Shown: one piece after another, positions 9,309-18,176 of the stretch
How the letters are laid out: the number at the start of each line of letters is the position of its first letter
Numbering within the stretch: the stretch's first letter is position 1
Translations under genes and position numbers: made by a program
Notes under the pieces: model-generated
What the model was told of the DNA's origin: nothing
The model's input: only the letters and a program-made list of their open reading frames with translations
Databases searched by the model: none
Assembly: GCF_014644415.1 (NCBI RefSeq)
Contig: NZ_BMKQ01000001.1
Coordinates: 2,047,556-2,111,555, forward strand
Reading direction: 5' to 3'
Length of the DNA stretch: 64,000 bases
Origin: Marmoricola endophyticus
GTDB lineage: Bacteria; Actinomycetota; Actinomycetes; Propionibacteriales; Nocardioidaceae

Positions 9309-11039
9309 ATGTCCGGCCTCTCGAACGCCGCCCTGGACCGCTTGTACCAGGTCCTCACGCGCATCGACGCCGGCCGCGACCTGGCCGAGGTGCTGCAGGC
9401 CGTGACCGACGGCGTGGTCGAGGTCTCCGGGTTCACGGTGGCGGCCGTCTCGGTGCCGCGCGGCGACAGCGCCATGGAGGTCGTCGCCGTGAGCGGGACG
9501 TACCCCGGGCTGCCCGACCTGGTCGGACAGCGGTTCCCCCGCCGGGTCCTGGACGAGTCCTGGCAGCGCGGGGAGTCCAGTGGCCGATTCGTGTTCCTCG
9601 CCGGCCAAGCAGACGAGGACTCGTACGACGGCCCCGGCGTCCTGGTCCCCGACTTCGAGCCGCTGGACCACCCGGACGCCTGGCACCCGCTGGACGAGAT
9701 GAGCGCACCCCTGCACGACCCCGCTGGCGAGCTGCTGGGCTCGCTGTCGGTCGACGTCCCGGGCGACGGGCTGCGCCCGCCACCCGACGTGATCGAGGTG
9801 ATGGAGGTCTTCGCGATGCAGGCCGCGCTGGCGATCAGCCAGGCGATGCAGCGCGAGCAGCTGCGCGAGGAGCTGTGGCTGCGCGGCATGGTCGCCGAGC
9901 TCTTCGCCGCGAGCGGTGAGGGCACCCTGCAGGACGTCCTCGAGTCGGCGCTGCCCACGGTGCGCGCGGAGATGGCCGCCAGCGACCTGTGGCTCGAGGT
10001 CTTCCCGGCCGCCGACCAGACCTCAGGTGCCCGTCGCTCGTGGGGCGGCGGGAGCGTACCGACGGTCCGCGCGGCGCTCTCCGCCCTCGGCCCGCGCCTC
10101 ACCGAGCACGCGCGCCGGGCAGAGGCGCCGGTCGTGTTCGGGGTGGACGTCACGGAGGACCGGCACCTCGCCCCGGAGGAGATGCGACCCGCGCTCGCGC
10201 GGGCACTCGACACGGACGGAGTGAGCCGGATCCTGCTGGCACCGCTGACCCAGGCGCGCCGGACGATCGGGCAGGTCGCGCTGGTCCGGGAGGACGGCCG
10301 GGCGTGGAGCGACGCCGAGCGCGAGGTCGTGCTCGACGTCGGCCGCGCCCTGTCCTGGGCGGTGCAGCGCGAGCGTGCGCTCGACGAGGTGACCGCCGCC
10401 CACGCCGACGTCGCACGGCAGCGCGACGAGCGTGCCCGGATGCTCAGCTCGCTGGCGCGTCAGGTCCGCGGCGCGATGTCGGTCGTCGACGACCACCTCA
10501 GCGCCGAGGACCTTCCCTCCGACCACCCCGCCCGGCGGGCGATGAGCGACTTCTGGACCCTGTTCGGCAGGGTCAGCCGGATGTCGGGCTACCAGGCCAA
10601 CCCCGACCCGACGCGGAGCGTCGTCGACGTCGCCGAGTTCCTCGGGTCGAGGTGGGCGACCTTCCAGGCCCGCGCGGAGTCGTACGGGGTCACGCTCCTG
10701 CCACTGGAGCGCGCCGAGGGCGGCCCGACCCTCGCGCTGACCGACGGAGCGCAGCTGGAGTGGCTCGTCCTCGTTCTCGGCGAGGACCTCTTCGAGGGCA
10801 CCGAGGACGGCGGCTCCATGCGCGTGGTCGTCGTCCGACGGGAGGACCGGGTCGTGCTCTCCTGCCAGGTCTCGGGGACCGACGACGACCCGCCTCCGGC
10901 GCGCGGCCGCGAGGCCCGCCCTGCCTGGTGGATCACCGGGGCGCAGTCGATGGTGGCCGCCCTCGGCGGAAGGCTGACCTTCCGCGACGGCCCCGCGACC
11001 CGACGCGTCGTGATCCTGGACCTTCCTGCCGCGCCCTGA
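9309..11039 (+). CDS. GAF-domain protein with degenerate histidine-kinase-like tail
   Basis: 576 aa. Two GAF-type sensor domains (about residues 15-180 and 195-365), a coiled stretch rich in Arg/Glu (about 365-390), then about 180 residues laid out like HisKA plus HATPase. The phosphorylatable His is missing: the helix reads MLSSLARQVRGAMSVVDD, and the later N-box-like stretch EWLVLVLGEDLFEG lacks the usual Asn. The C-terminus RLTFRDGPATRRVVILDL resembles the end of an ATPase fold. It is probably a pseudokinase or signalling scaffold. No regulator gene adjoins it. ATG at 9309 is the first start giving a normal GAF N-terminus. Confidence 0.7.
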   Translation: MSGLSNAALDRLYQVLTRIDAGRDLAEVLQAVTDGVVEVSGFTVAAVSVPRGDSAMEVVAVSGTYPGLPDLVGQRFPRRVLDESWQRGESSGRFVFLAGQADEDSYDGPGVLVPDFEPLDHPDAWHPLDEMSAPLHDPAGELLGSLSVDVPGDGLRPPPDVIEVMEVFAMQAALAISQAMQREQLREELWLRGMVAELFAASGEGTLQDVLESALPTVRAEMAASDLWLEVFPAADQTSGARRSWGGGSVPTVRAALSALGPRLTEHARRAEAPVVFGVDVTEDRHLAPEEMRPALARALDTDGVSRILLAPLTQARRTIGQVALVREDGRAWSDAEREVVLDVGRALSWAVQRERALDEVTAAHADVARQRDERARMLSSLARQVRGAMSVVDDHLSAEDLPSDHPARRAMSDFWTLFGRVSRMSGYQANPDPTRSVVDVAEFLGSRWATFQARAESYGVTLLPLERAEGGPTLALTDGAQLEWLVLVLGEDLFEGTEDGGSMRVVVVRREDRVVLSCQVSGTDDDPPPARGREARPAWWITGAQSMVAALGGRLTFRDGPATRRVVILDLPAAP

Positions 11040-11045
11040 GGCCGC

Positions 11046-13232
11046 TCAGCCCGTTTGCAGCACCGTCATCAGCTGCGTGGCGCGGGTGAGGACGACGTAC
11101 AGCGTCGCGCGACCGGTCGGCGACTCCGCCTCGATCTCCTCGGGCTCGACGACGACGATCGCGTCGAACTCCAGGCCCTTCGTCTCCAGACCGGTGAGGA
11201 CGGCCAGCCGGGCCTCGGCGCCGCCGGCGAGGTCGTCGGCGACCTCGGGCCAGCCGGCCACCCACGAGCGCAGCTCGACCTGCCGGGCAGCGGCGCCCAC
11301 GACGCCGATGGTGCCCTCGACGCGGCCGCGCAGCTCAGCCAGCGCCTCGCGCAGGCCCGTCTCGAGGTCCGTCGCCACGCGCTCGACCGGCGCCTCGCCG
11401 GTGGTGCGGACCGCCTCGGGCAGGTCGGCGGCCAGCCCGACCCGCTCGGCGTAGTCGGCGGCGAAGTCGTAGATCTCCGCGGAGTTGCGGTAGTTCTTCG
11501 ACAGGTGGAAGGCGTGGACCTCCTTGGTCCGCCCGCTCGGGGAGAGCAGCGCCCGCTCCCGCGCGGTCTCTGCCTCGGCCGGCTGCGGCCACGACGACTG
11601 CGCCGGGTCGCCGACGATGGTCCAGGTCGCGGTACGCCCCCGCCGGCCGACCATCCGCCACTGCATCGGGGTGAGGTCCTGCGCCTCGTCGACCAGCACG
11701 TGGGCGTAGCCGTCGTCCTCGACCCGGACCGTCGGCGCCTCCCAGCCCCGCGGGCGCGACTCGGCCCGGTCCTCGGCCAGCTCGGCCCGGGTGTCCTGCA
11801 GCGCCACGTCCGCGAGACCGAGGGCCTCGAGCTCGGGGTCCCTGAGGGTGTCGGCCATGCTGTCGGCGTCGACCAGCGGCGGGTCGCCGAGCAGGTAGCG
11901 CAGCTCGTCGACCAGCGGGACGTCCTCCACACTGGCCGGCTGCTCGCCCGCGCTCCACGACTTCGCCAGGAGCCGCTCGGACTCCTCGTCGAGCACGCCG
12001 GCAGCTGCCCGGTGCAGCACCTCGGGGTCGCGCAGCCAGCGCAGCACACCACTGGCGTCGAGCACCGGCCACCAGGCGGCGGCGAAGTCCAGGAACCGGT
12101 CGTCGTCCCTGACCTCGGCGACGAAGTCCCCCTTCGTGCGCTCCAGGGCCCGCTCACCGCGGACCTGGCGCCACATCGCGTCGAGCAGCGCGGACGCGAC
12201 CCGGGTCGTGGTCCGGTTGCGCGGACCGCCACCGAGGAGCTGTCGGCGTACGCCGTCCAGCTCGCGGCGGCCGAGCACGATGACGTCGTCGCGGTAGAAC
12301 CAGCGCAGCTCCTCCGGCCCACCCGGGACCGGCTCGCGCACCAGACGGGAGAGCAGGTCGACCATCCGGCTGCTGCCCTTGACCTCGGCGACGGCAGGGT
12401 CGTCACGGCGCGTGGCCCGGAGCCCGTCGACCACCTCGCCCAGCGACCGCAGGGCGACGGCGGTCTCGCCGAGGGAGGGCAGCACCCGCTCGATGTAGCG
12501 CATGAAGACGCCCGACGGACCGACCACGAGCACCCCGCCGGTCTCGTAGCGGCGCCGGTCGGCGTAGAGCAGGTACGCCGCCCGGTGCAGCGCCACGACC
12601 GTCTTGCCGGTCCCCGGGCCACCGGAGATCGTGACCACGCCGCGCTCCGGCGCCCGGATCGCACGGTCCTGCTCGGCCTGGATCGTGGCGACGATCGAGT
12701 GCATCGAGCGGTCCCGGGCCCGGGAGAGCTGCGCCATCAGCGCGCCCTCGCCGATGATCGGCAGGTCGGTGTCCGCCTCGGCGTCGATCAGGTCGTCCTC
12801 GACGCCGAGCACCTGCTCGCCCTGGCTGCGCAGGATCCGACGGCGTACGACGCCCTGCGGCGCGGCCGGCGTGGCCTGGTAGAACAGCGCGGCCGCGGGC
12901 GCCCGCCAGTCGACCAGGAGGATGTCGCGGTTGTCGTCGCGCAGCCCGATCCGGCCGATGTAGCGCGGTTCGCCCGAGATCTCGGCACGCATGTCGATCC
13001 GGCCGAACACCAGGCCCTCGTGGGCGGCGTCCAGGCTGGCCAGGCGCCGCGCCGCCTGGAAGACCATCGCGTCGCGCTCGACCAGGCCTCCCTCGTGGCC
13101 GAGCCGACCGCGTGAGTGACCCTCGGCCGCCAGGCGCTGCGCACTGGCCGCCGAGCGGATCAGCTGGCGGTAGACCGTGTCGACGTACTCCTGCTCGTGC
13201 GCGACCTCTGCGGCCGCCACGTCGTCCTGCAC
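11046..13232 (-). CDS. helR: HelR/HelD-like RNA polymerase recycling ATPase (UvrD/SF1 helicase family)
   Basis: 728 aa. An N-terminal coiled region (HEQEYVDTVYRQL), Walker A GGPGTGKTVVALHRA near residue 205, motif II VDEAQDLTPMQWRM, GDPAQSSWP, SKNYRNS and a C-terminal VVLTRATQ motif VI. This domain order is that of HelD/HelR proteins, which bind RNA polymerase rather than unwinding DNA. In Streptomyces and mycobacteria HelR releases stalled polymerase and gives rifampicin tolerance. HelR and the simpler HelD class cannot be separated with full confidence here. Transcribed alone, toward the GAF gene (7-base gap between stops). Confidence 0.8.
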   Translation of the reverse strand: MQDDVAAAEVAHEQEYVDTVYRQLIRSAASAQRLAAEGHSRGRLGHEGGLVERDAMVFQAARRLASLDAAHEGLVFGRIDMRAEISGEPRYIGRIGLRDDNRDILLVDWRAPAAALFYQATPAAPQGVVRRRILRSQGEQVLGVEDDLIDAEADTDLPIIGEGALMAQLSRARDRSMHSIVATIQAEQDRAIRAPERGVVTISGGPGTGKTVVALHRAAYLLYADRRRYETGGVLVVGPSGVFMRYIERVLPSLGETAVALRSLGEVVDGLRATRRDDPAVAEVKGSSRMVDLLSRLVREPVPGGPEELRWFYRDDVIVLGRRELDGVRRQLLGGGPRNRTTTRVASALLDAMWRQVRGERALERTKGDFVAEVRDDDRFLDFAAAWWPVLDASGVLRWLRDPEVLHRAAAGVLDEESERLLAKSWSAGEQPASVEDVPLVDELRYLLGDPPLVDADSMADTLRDPELEALGLADVALQDTRAELAEDRAESRPRGWEAPTVRVEDDGYAHVLVDEAQDLTPMQWRMVGRRGRTATWTIVGDPAQSSWPQPAEAETARERALLSPSGRTKEVHAFHLSKNYRNSAEIYDFAADYAERVGLAADLPEAVRTTGEAPVERVATDLETGLREALAELRGRVEGTIGVVGAAARQVELRSWVAGWPEVADDLAGGAEARLAVLTGLETKGLEFDAIVVVEPEEIEAESPTGRATLYVVLTRATQLMTVLQTG

Positions 13233-13310
13233 CTGAGCCCCTCCCGGATCGAGCGGCCGCCTACGCTACCCGCCCGCCGGAGGGTCCGGGACCAGTTCCG
13301 AGTGACGTGG

Positions 13311-14750
13311 TCAGCCGTTCTCGGCGAGCCGGCCCACGAACTCCCCGAGCTGGGTCAGGTTGCGGCACTCGACCATCGGCACGATCGCGCCGTACCGGCC
13401 GGCCGCGGAGTCGCCGGAGTCCCAGTGCCGCGGGTGCTCGGGGTTGAGCCACCACGAGTGCCGGGCGGCGTGGGCCATGTGCGCCAGCGTCGGCAGGGAC
13501 AGGTCGGAGTGGTTGGAGCGCGCGTCGCCGAGGACGAGGAGGTTCGAGCGCGGCGTCAGGGCGTCCGCGTGCTGCTCCCAGAACCGCTCGAAGGACTTGC
13601 CGTAGTCGGTGCGCCCGAAGCGCGAGGCGTGGGCGGCGCGGGCGCTGAGGTCGGCCAGGATGTCGACCGGGTCGCCGCCGGGCACCAGCACGTCGGTCAC
13701 CTCGTGCACGTCGTCGACGAAGGTGAACGCGCGCACCCGGCTGAACTGCTCGCGCAGCGCGTGGACCAGCATCAGCGTGAACTGCGCGAAGCTGGCCACC
13801 GAGCCGCTGACGTCGCACAGCACGACCAGGTCCGTACGGGTCGGGCGCCGCGGCTTGTGCCGGGTCTCAATCGGCACGCCGCCGGTCGACATGCTCGCGC
13901 GCACGGTGCCCCGGAAGTCCAGCGTGCCGCGCCGCCGGTCGGAGTGCTCGCGGCCCAGGCGGGTCGCCAGCCGGCGGGCCAGGGGCTGGATCTCGGCACG
14001 CATCCGCGCGAGGTCGGCCCGGCGGGCCGAGGTGAAGTCGAGCAGCTCCACCGAGGGGCGTACCGCGTGGTGCGCCATGTGGTCGGCGCCCTTCTGCTCG
14101 GCGATCCGGCGACGCGCGTCCGCCTCGACGGCGGCGGTGAAGCGCTGGACCCGTGCCTCGGCGCGGCGCCGTGCGGCGGGCTCGCCGCCGTACATCTCCG
14201 GGGCCTCCGGGTCGCCTCCGAGCAGCGCGGCCGCGAGCCGGTCCACCAGCGCCTGGGGGTGCACGCGGTGCAGGGCGGTGTACGCCGACCAGCTCGACTG
14301 CCCCGGCGCCCGGCCCGGCATCGCCCCGAACCGCTCCACCGCCTCGCGCGCCAGCCCGTCCAGCCCCTCACCGGCCGCCGCCTGTTCCAGCTCCTGGGCG
14401 AGCCGCTCCCGGAAGTCCGCCAGCTGCTCCGGTCCGTCGGGTAGTCCCTGACGTTCTGGTTGCTCGGTGCCCGATTCGTCCGCAGCAACGTCCTGGACTA
14501 CCCCTTCGCCTGGCTCGCCGGACCCGAGCAGCGCGGGGTAGTAGAGGTCGAAGAGCGCGTCGAAGGTGGGCCGCTGCGACGGCTTCTTGACCAGCGTCGC
14601 GGCGAGGCCGGCCCGCAGCGCCGAGCGGTCGAGGAGCGGCAGCGCCTCGAGGGCACGTACGCCGTCGAGGTCCTCGGCCAGCGAGACGGCCAGGCCCGCG
14701 CGGCGCAGCGCGGCGACGAAGGCGACCTGCCGGTCGACGAGCGCAGTCAC
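13311..14750 (-). CDS. VWA domain-containing protein (CoxE-like), partner of MoxR
   Basis: 479 aa. The C-terminal von Willebrand A domain (about residues 300-470) has a complete MIDAS motif, CDVSGS, near residue 312 and a Thr/Asp pair further on (GRTDYG). The N-terminal 290 residues are Arg/Glu-rich and helical. Starts 4 bases after the MoxR-type ATPase stop, the classic MoxR-VWA arrangement in which the pair assembles or activates a metal enzyme or complex. The client is not visible nearby. Residues about 82-104 are encoded by a palindromic repeat and look like a foreign linker (VVQDVAADESG). Confidence 0.87.
   Translation of the reverse strand: MTALVDRQVAFVAALRRAGLAVSLAEDLDGVRALEALPLLDRSALRAGLAATLVKKPSQRPTFDALFDLYYPALLGSGEPGEGVVQDVAADESGTEQPERQGLPDGPEQLADFRERLAQELEQAAAGEGLDGLAREAVERFGAMPGRAPGQSSWSAYTALHRVHPQALVDRLAAALLGGDPEAPEMYGGEPAARRRAEARVQRFTAAVEADARRRIAEQKGADHMAHHAVRPSVELLDFTSARRADLARMRAEIQPLARRLATRLGREHSDRRRGTLDFRGTVRASMSTGGVPIETRHKPRRPTRTDLVVLCDVSGSVASFAQFTLMLVHALREQFSRVRAFTFVDDVHEVTDVLVPGGDPVDILADLSARAAHASRFGRTDYGKSFERFWEQHADALTPRSNLLVLGDARSNHSDLSLPTLAHMAHAARHSWWLNPEHPRHWDSGDSAAGRYGAIVPMVECRNLTQLGEFVGRLAENG
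14439..14503. repeat. Palindromic repeat element inside the VWA gene, read in frame
   Basis: Left arm GGGTAGTCCCTGACGTT (14439-14455) and right arm AACGTCCTGGACTACCC (14487-14503) are inverted copies with 2 mismatches in 17. The right half matches 51742-51774 inside lutB at about 26 of 33 bases. On the minus strand it encodes VVQDVAADESG in the VWA protein; the lutB copy encodes IVPDVSAADSG in the same phase. Confidence 0.7.
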
Positions 14751-14754
14751 CGGC

Positions 14755-15618
14755 TCATCCCAACCTCAGCTCCTTGACCGCCCGCTCGGTGTCGGACAGG
14801 TGCTTGAGGACGACCCCGAGCGTGCGGCGCGCGGTCTCGGCGTCCAGCGACCCGGCGTCCAGCGCGAGGAGGGTCTGCGCCCAGTCGACGGACTCGGCGA
14901 TGCTCGGCGCCTTCTTCAGCTCCAGCTCCCGCAGCTGGGCGACCATCGCGACCAGCTGCTCGGCCAGCCGCTCGGAGAGCCCCGGCACCTGCGAGAGCAC
15001 GATCTCCTGCTCGCGCGCGGGATCGGGGTACCCCAGGTGCAGGTAGAGACAGCGGCGCTTGACCGCCTCGGACAGCTCGCGCGCGGCGTTGGAGGTGAGG
15101 ACGACGTACGGCCGGCGCACGGCGGTGATGGTGCCCAGCTCGGGGATGGTGACCTGGAAGTCCGAGAGCACCTCCAGCAGCAGCCCCTCGACCTCCACGT
15201 CGGTCTTGTCGATCTCGTCGACGAGCAGCACGGTGGGTCGCTCGCGGCGGATCGCGGTCAGCAGCGGCCTGGAGAGCAGGAACTCCTCGGAGAACACGTC
15301 GTCGTGGGTCTCGCTCCAGTCGGCGTCGCCGGCGGCCTGGATGCGCAGCAGCTGCTTCTTGTAGTTCCACTCGTACAGCGCCCGCGCCTCGTCCAGGCCC
15401 TCGTAGCACTGCAGGCGTACGAGGTCCGCCCCGGTCGCCCGGGCGACCGCCTTCGCCAGCTCGGTCTTGCCGACCCCGGCGGGACCCTCGACCAGGAGCG
15501 GCTTGCCGAGCGCCCCAGCGAGGTACGTCGCGACCGCCGTCTCGTCGTCGGTGAGGTAGCCGGCGCGTCCCAGCCGGTCGCGCGCGTCGTCGGGGCCGGA
15601 GAACCAGTCGGAGGTCAC
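14755..15618 (-). CDS. MoxR-family AAA+ ATPase
   Basis: 287 aa. Walker A GPAGVGKTELAKA near residue 43, Walker B VLLVDEIDK near 134, sensor 1 LTSNAARELS and the arginine-finger segment RRCLYLHLGYPDP. GTG at 15618 is used because the product then starts VTSDWFSG, typical for the family. Upstream frame extension is Ser/Arg-rich noise overlapping the divergent FNT gene. First gene of a two-gene unit with the VWA protein. Acts as a cytoplasmic chaperone-like ATPase for an unknown client. Confidence 0.88.
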   Translation of the reverse strand: MTSDWFSGPDDARDRLGRAGYLTDDETAVATYLAGALGKPLLVEGPAGVGKTELAKAVARATGADLVRLQCYEGLDEARALYEWNYKKQLLRIQAAGDADWSETHDDVFSEEFLLSRPLLTAIRRERPTVLLVDEIDKTDVEVEGLLLEVLSDFQVTIPELGTITAVRRPYVVLTSNAARELSEAVKRRCLYLHLGYPDPAREQEIVLSQVPGLSERLAEQLVAMVAQLRELELKKAPSIAESVDWAQTLLALDAGSLDAETARRTLGVVLKHLSDTERAVKELRLG

Positions 15619-15655
15619 CCGGGCAGTCTCCCCCAGGTGGTGGTTGGCTGGGTCG

Positions 15656-16465
15656 GTGGCCAGCGACGAACCCGAGCAGGAGCCCCGGCAGGAGCTCCGG
15701 CCGGAGCCCCAGGTCGAGCACGACTTCGACCGGTTGGTCGAGGAGGGGCAGGAGCGACTGCACCGACCCTTCCTCGCCCTGGTCGCGACCGGCCTGCTCG
15801 GCGGCGTGGACATCGGGACCGGTCTGCTGGCCTACCTCGTCGTCCGCGACACCACCGGCAGCGTCGTGCTGTCGGGGATCGCGTTCTCGATCGCCTTCGT
15901 GGCCCTGCTGCTGGCCCGCAGCGAGCTGTTCACCGAGAACTTCCTCGTGCCGGTCACGGCCGTCGTGGCCAAGCACGGGAGCCCGGTCGCGCTGCTGCGG
16001 CTGTGGGCGGTCACCCTGGTCACCAACCTGGTCGGCGGCGCGCTGATGGCGTGGGTGGTGGTCCACGCGCGCCCCGACCTGCAGGCCACCGCCCGGGAGA
16101 CCGGCACCCACTACGCCGACCTCGGGGTGAGCCTGGAGAGCCTGCTGCTAGCCGTCCTGGCCGGTGCGGTGATCACCTTGATGACCCGGATGCAGCACGC
16201 GACCGAGAGCCTCGGCGTCCAGCTCGTGCCCGCGGTGCTGCTCGGCTCGCTGCTGGCCGGCGCCGAGCTGTTCCACTGCGTGCTGGACTCGCTGTTCATC
16301 TTCGCGGCGATGTTCTCCGGCGCGGACATCGGCGTCGGGGAGTGGCCGGTCGCGCTGGCGTGGTCCGCGCTCGGCAACGCGATCGGCGGCATCGGCCTGG
16401 TCACCGCGATCCGGCTGCTGAGGGTGCCCAAGCGGGTGGAGGAAGCGCGCGCCGACCCGGCCTAG
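15656..16465 (+). CDS. Formate/nitrite transporter (FNT) family channel
   Basis: About 269 aa. A charged Glu/Arg/Pro-rich N-terminus precedes six hydrophobic segments. GVDIGTGLLAYLVV, FTENFLVPV, LWAVTLVTNLVGG and the late NAIGGIGLVTAIRLL follow the FNT layout, a pentameric channel for small monovalent anions. It belongs to the YfdC-like branch with a long hydrophilic N-terminus. GTG at 15656 is chosen; TTG at 15644 is possible, and no clear ribosome-binding site settles it. Divergent from moxR with only 37 bases between, so promoters must overlap. Confidence 0.82.
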   Translation: MASDEPEQEPRQELRPEPQVEHDFDRLVEEGQERLHRPFLALVATGLLGGVDIGTGLLAYLVVRDTTGSVVLSGIAFSIAFVALLLARSELFTENFLVPVTAVVAKHGSPVALLRLWAVTLVTNLVGGALMAWVVVHARPDLQATARETGTHYADLGVSLESLLLAVLAGAVITLMTRMQHATESLGVQLVPAVLLGSLLAGAELFHCVLDSLFIFAAMFSGADIGVGEWPVALAWSALGNAIGGIGLVTAIRLLRVPKRVEEARADPA

Positions 16466-16474
16466 GCTCGAGCC

Positions 16475-16666
16475 ATGACTGAGCAGCAGCCCGAGCAGAC
16501 CGAGCGGATCGACGCCGACGTGACCCCCGACGACGACGTCGCGGGGACCTCGACCGGCGACCCGATCGCCGGCGTGCACATCAGCGAGGAGCAGGCCGAC
16601 GAGGCCGTCGAGCCCGAGGACAACGACGCCATCGAGGTCGACGGGCCGAGTCAGAAGCACGCCTGA
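16475..16666 (+). CDS. Small acidic hypothetical protein
   Basis: 63 aa, strongly acidic, with no hydrophobic segment and low complexity (repeated Asp/Glu, one Pro-rich start). ATG start 9 bases after the FNT stop, same strand, so probably co-transcribed. I do not recognise a family. It could be a disordered regulator or a spurious reading frame, but the ATG position and codon use favour a real gene. Confidence 0.5.
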   Translation: MTEQQPEQTERIDADVTPDDDVAGTSTGDPIAGVHISEEQADEAVEPEDNDAIEVDGPSQKHA

Positions 16667-16710
16667 GCCGCCCTCAGGGAGGAGGCGGCGCACGCTTCCG
16701 GGACGGCAGC

Positions 16711-17157
16711 GTGAGCGCCATGGCCACCGTCTCCCGGACCTTCGAGGTCCGCTCCTCGCCCGATGTCGTCGTCGACTACCTCAAGGACTTCTCCCACGCC
16801 ACCGAGTGGGACCCCGGCACCGACTCCTGCGAGCGGATCGACTCCGGCGAGGTCCGGGTCGGCAGCACGTGGGCGAACACCTCGACCATCGCCGGCCTCA
16901 GCACCGACCTGACGTACGAGCTCACCGAGCTGAGCGCCACCCGGATCCAGTTCGTCGGGACCAACGACACCGCCTCGTCGACCGACACCATCACCGTCGA
17001 GGCGCACGGTGCCGGCAGCCTGATCACCTACGAGGCGGTCATCGAGATGAAGGGCGCGGCCAAGCTCGCCGACCCCGTCATGAAGCTGGTCTTCGAGAAG
17101 ATCGGCAGCGACACCGAGGGCGACATGGTCCAAGTGCTGAACGGGCTGACCCGGTGA
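16711..17157 (+). CDS. SRPBCC (START/polyketide-cyclase-like) family protein
   Basis: 148 aa, typical for single-domain SRPBCC proteins. The start TVSRTFEVRSSPDVVVDYL and the DPVMKLVFEKIGSDTEGDM C-terminal helix match the family. These proteins bind hydrophobic ligands; no catalytic residue can be assigned. GTG at 16711 has GGGA 8 bases upstream; ATG at 16720 is an alternative. The stop overlaps the next start as GTGA. Confidence 0.8.
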   Translation: MSAMATVSRTFEVRSSPDVVVDYLKDFSHATEWDPGTDSCERIDSGEVRVGSTWANTSTIAGLSTDLTYELTELSATRIQFVGTNDTASSTDTITVEAHGAGSLITYEAVIEMKGAAKLADPVMKLVFEKIGSDTEGDMVQVLNGLTR

Positions 17158-17465
17158 GCGGTCACACCCCTCCCAAGGACGTCCAGAAGGTCGGTCAGCG
17201 GGCCGTCCGCTGGATCGAGGACGGCAAGGCGGGCGACAACTTCACCGACACCGGCAGGCACCGTGCCAAGCAGCTGGCCGACGGCGACGCCCTCTCCGAC
17301 GAGCAGGTCAAGAAGATGCAGGCGTACTTCAAGCGGCACTCCGTCGACAAGGACGCCGAGGGCTTCACCCGCGGCGACGACGGGTTCCCGTCGCCGGGCC
17401 GCGTGGCGTGGGACGCCTGGGGCGGCGACGAGGGCGAGCGCTGGGTGGGCACCATCGACCTCTAG
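17154..17465 (+). CDS. Small protein matching a domain found in phage head/protease proteins
   Basis: 103 aa. The body (AVRWIEDGKAG, GRHRAKQLADG, MQAYFKRHSVDKDAEGF, SPGRVAWDAWGGDEGERW) matches a conserved module known to me mostly from phage and prophage structural or protease proteins, where it is often a C-terminal part. Here it stands alone and is coupled to the SRPBCC gene by a GTGA overlap, with no phage genes around. Function unknown. It may be a domesticated DNA- or protein-binding domain. Confidence 0.72.
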   Translation: MSGHTPPKDVQKVGQRAVRWIEDGKAGDNFTDTGRHRAKQLADGDALSDEQVKKMQAYFKRHSVDKDAEGFTRGDDGFPSPGRVAWDAWGGDEGERWVGTIDL

Positions 17466-17487
17466 GCGCCCACCCGGCCCTGGTCGT

Positions 17488-18027
17488 TCAGCCGGCCAGC
17501 GCCTTCTCGATCGCATCGACGAACGCCGGAAGGTCGTCGGGGTTGCGGCTGGTGATCAGGTTCCCGTCCACGACGACCTGCTCGTCGACCCACTCGGCGC
17601 CGGCGTTCACGAGGTCGTCGCGCAGGCTCGGGAAGCTGGTCAGCCGCCGGCCCTCGGCCAGACCGGCGGACACGAGCAGCCACGGTCCGTGGCAGATGAC
17701 CGCGAGCGGCTTGCCCGCCTCGTACGCCGCCCGGACGATCGCCCGCGCCTTCTCGTCGGTACGGATGTGGTCGGCGTTGACGGTCCCGCCGGGGACGACG
17801 ACCGCGTCCACCCCGTCCACGTCGAGGTCGGCGAAGGTGCCGTCGACGTCGACCTGCTGGGTCTTCTCGGTGTCGCCCTCCATCGCCTGGATCGGGTCGG
17901 TGCCGGTCGAGTAGACCTTCACGTCCGCGCCCGCATCGCGCAGCTGGTCGCGAGGACGGACCAGCTCGGCCTCCTCGAAGAAGTCGGTGGCGATGATGGC
18001 GATCTTCTTGCCGGACAGCGTGCTCAT
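17488..18027 (-). CDS. DJ-1/PfpI family protein (type 1 glutamine amidotransferase-like)
   Basis: 179 aa. Nucleophile Cys in AVICHGPWLL, the conserved Glu in FFEEAELVRPRD and the SRNPDDLPAF C-terminus place it in the PfpI/YhbO branch. These act as deglycases or chaperones in stress; strict protease activity is doubtful. ATG start at 18027 has GAGGAG 6 bases upstream. Single gene, convergent with the small phage-like gene. Confidence 0.87.
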   Translation of the reverse strand: MSTLSGKKIAIIATDFFEEAELVRPRDQLRDAGADVKVYSTGTDPIQAMEGDTEKTQQVDVDGTFADLDVDGVDAVVVPGGTVNADHIRTDEKARAIVRAAYEAGKPLAVICHGPWLLVSAGLAEGRRLTSFPSLRDDLVNAGAEWVDEQVVVDGNLITSRNPDDLPAFVDAIEKALAG

Positions 18028-18176
18028 TGGGGCTCCTCGGTCGGTGGGGATGCGTTCACCCAAGGCGTACCCGCATCGGCGGTGCTCACCCCCACCACCC
18101 GGGGTGTACGACGAGACGGCTGTGTGACGTCGGCCGAACACCCGGTGGCCGAGGTGCTCCCGCAGGGCACGCCGGC

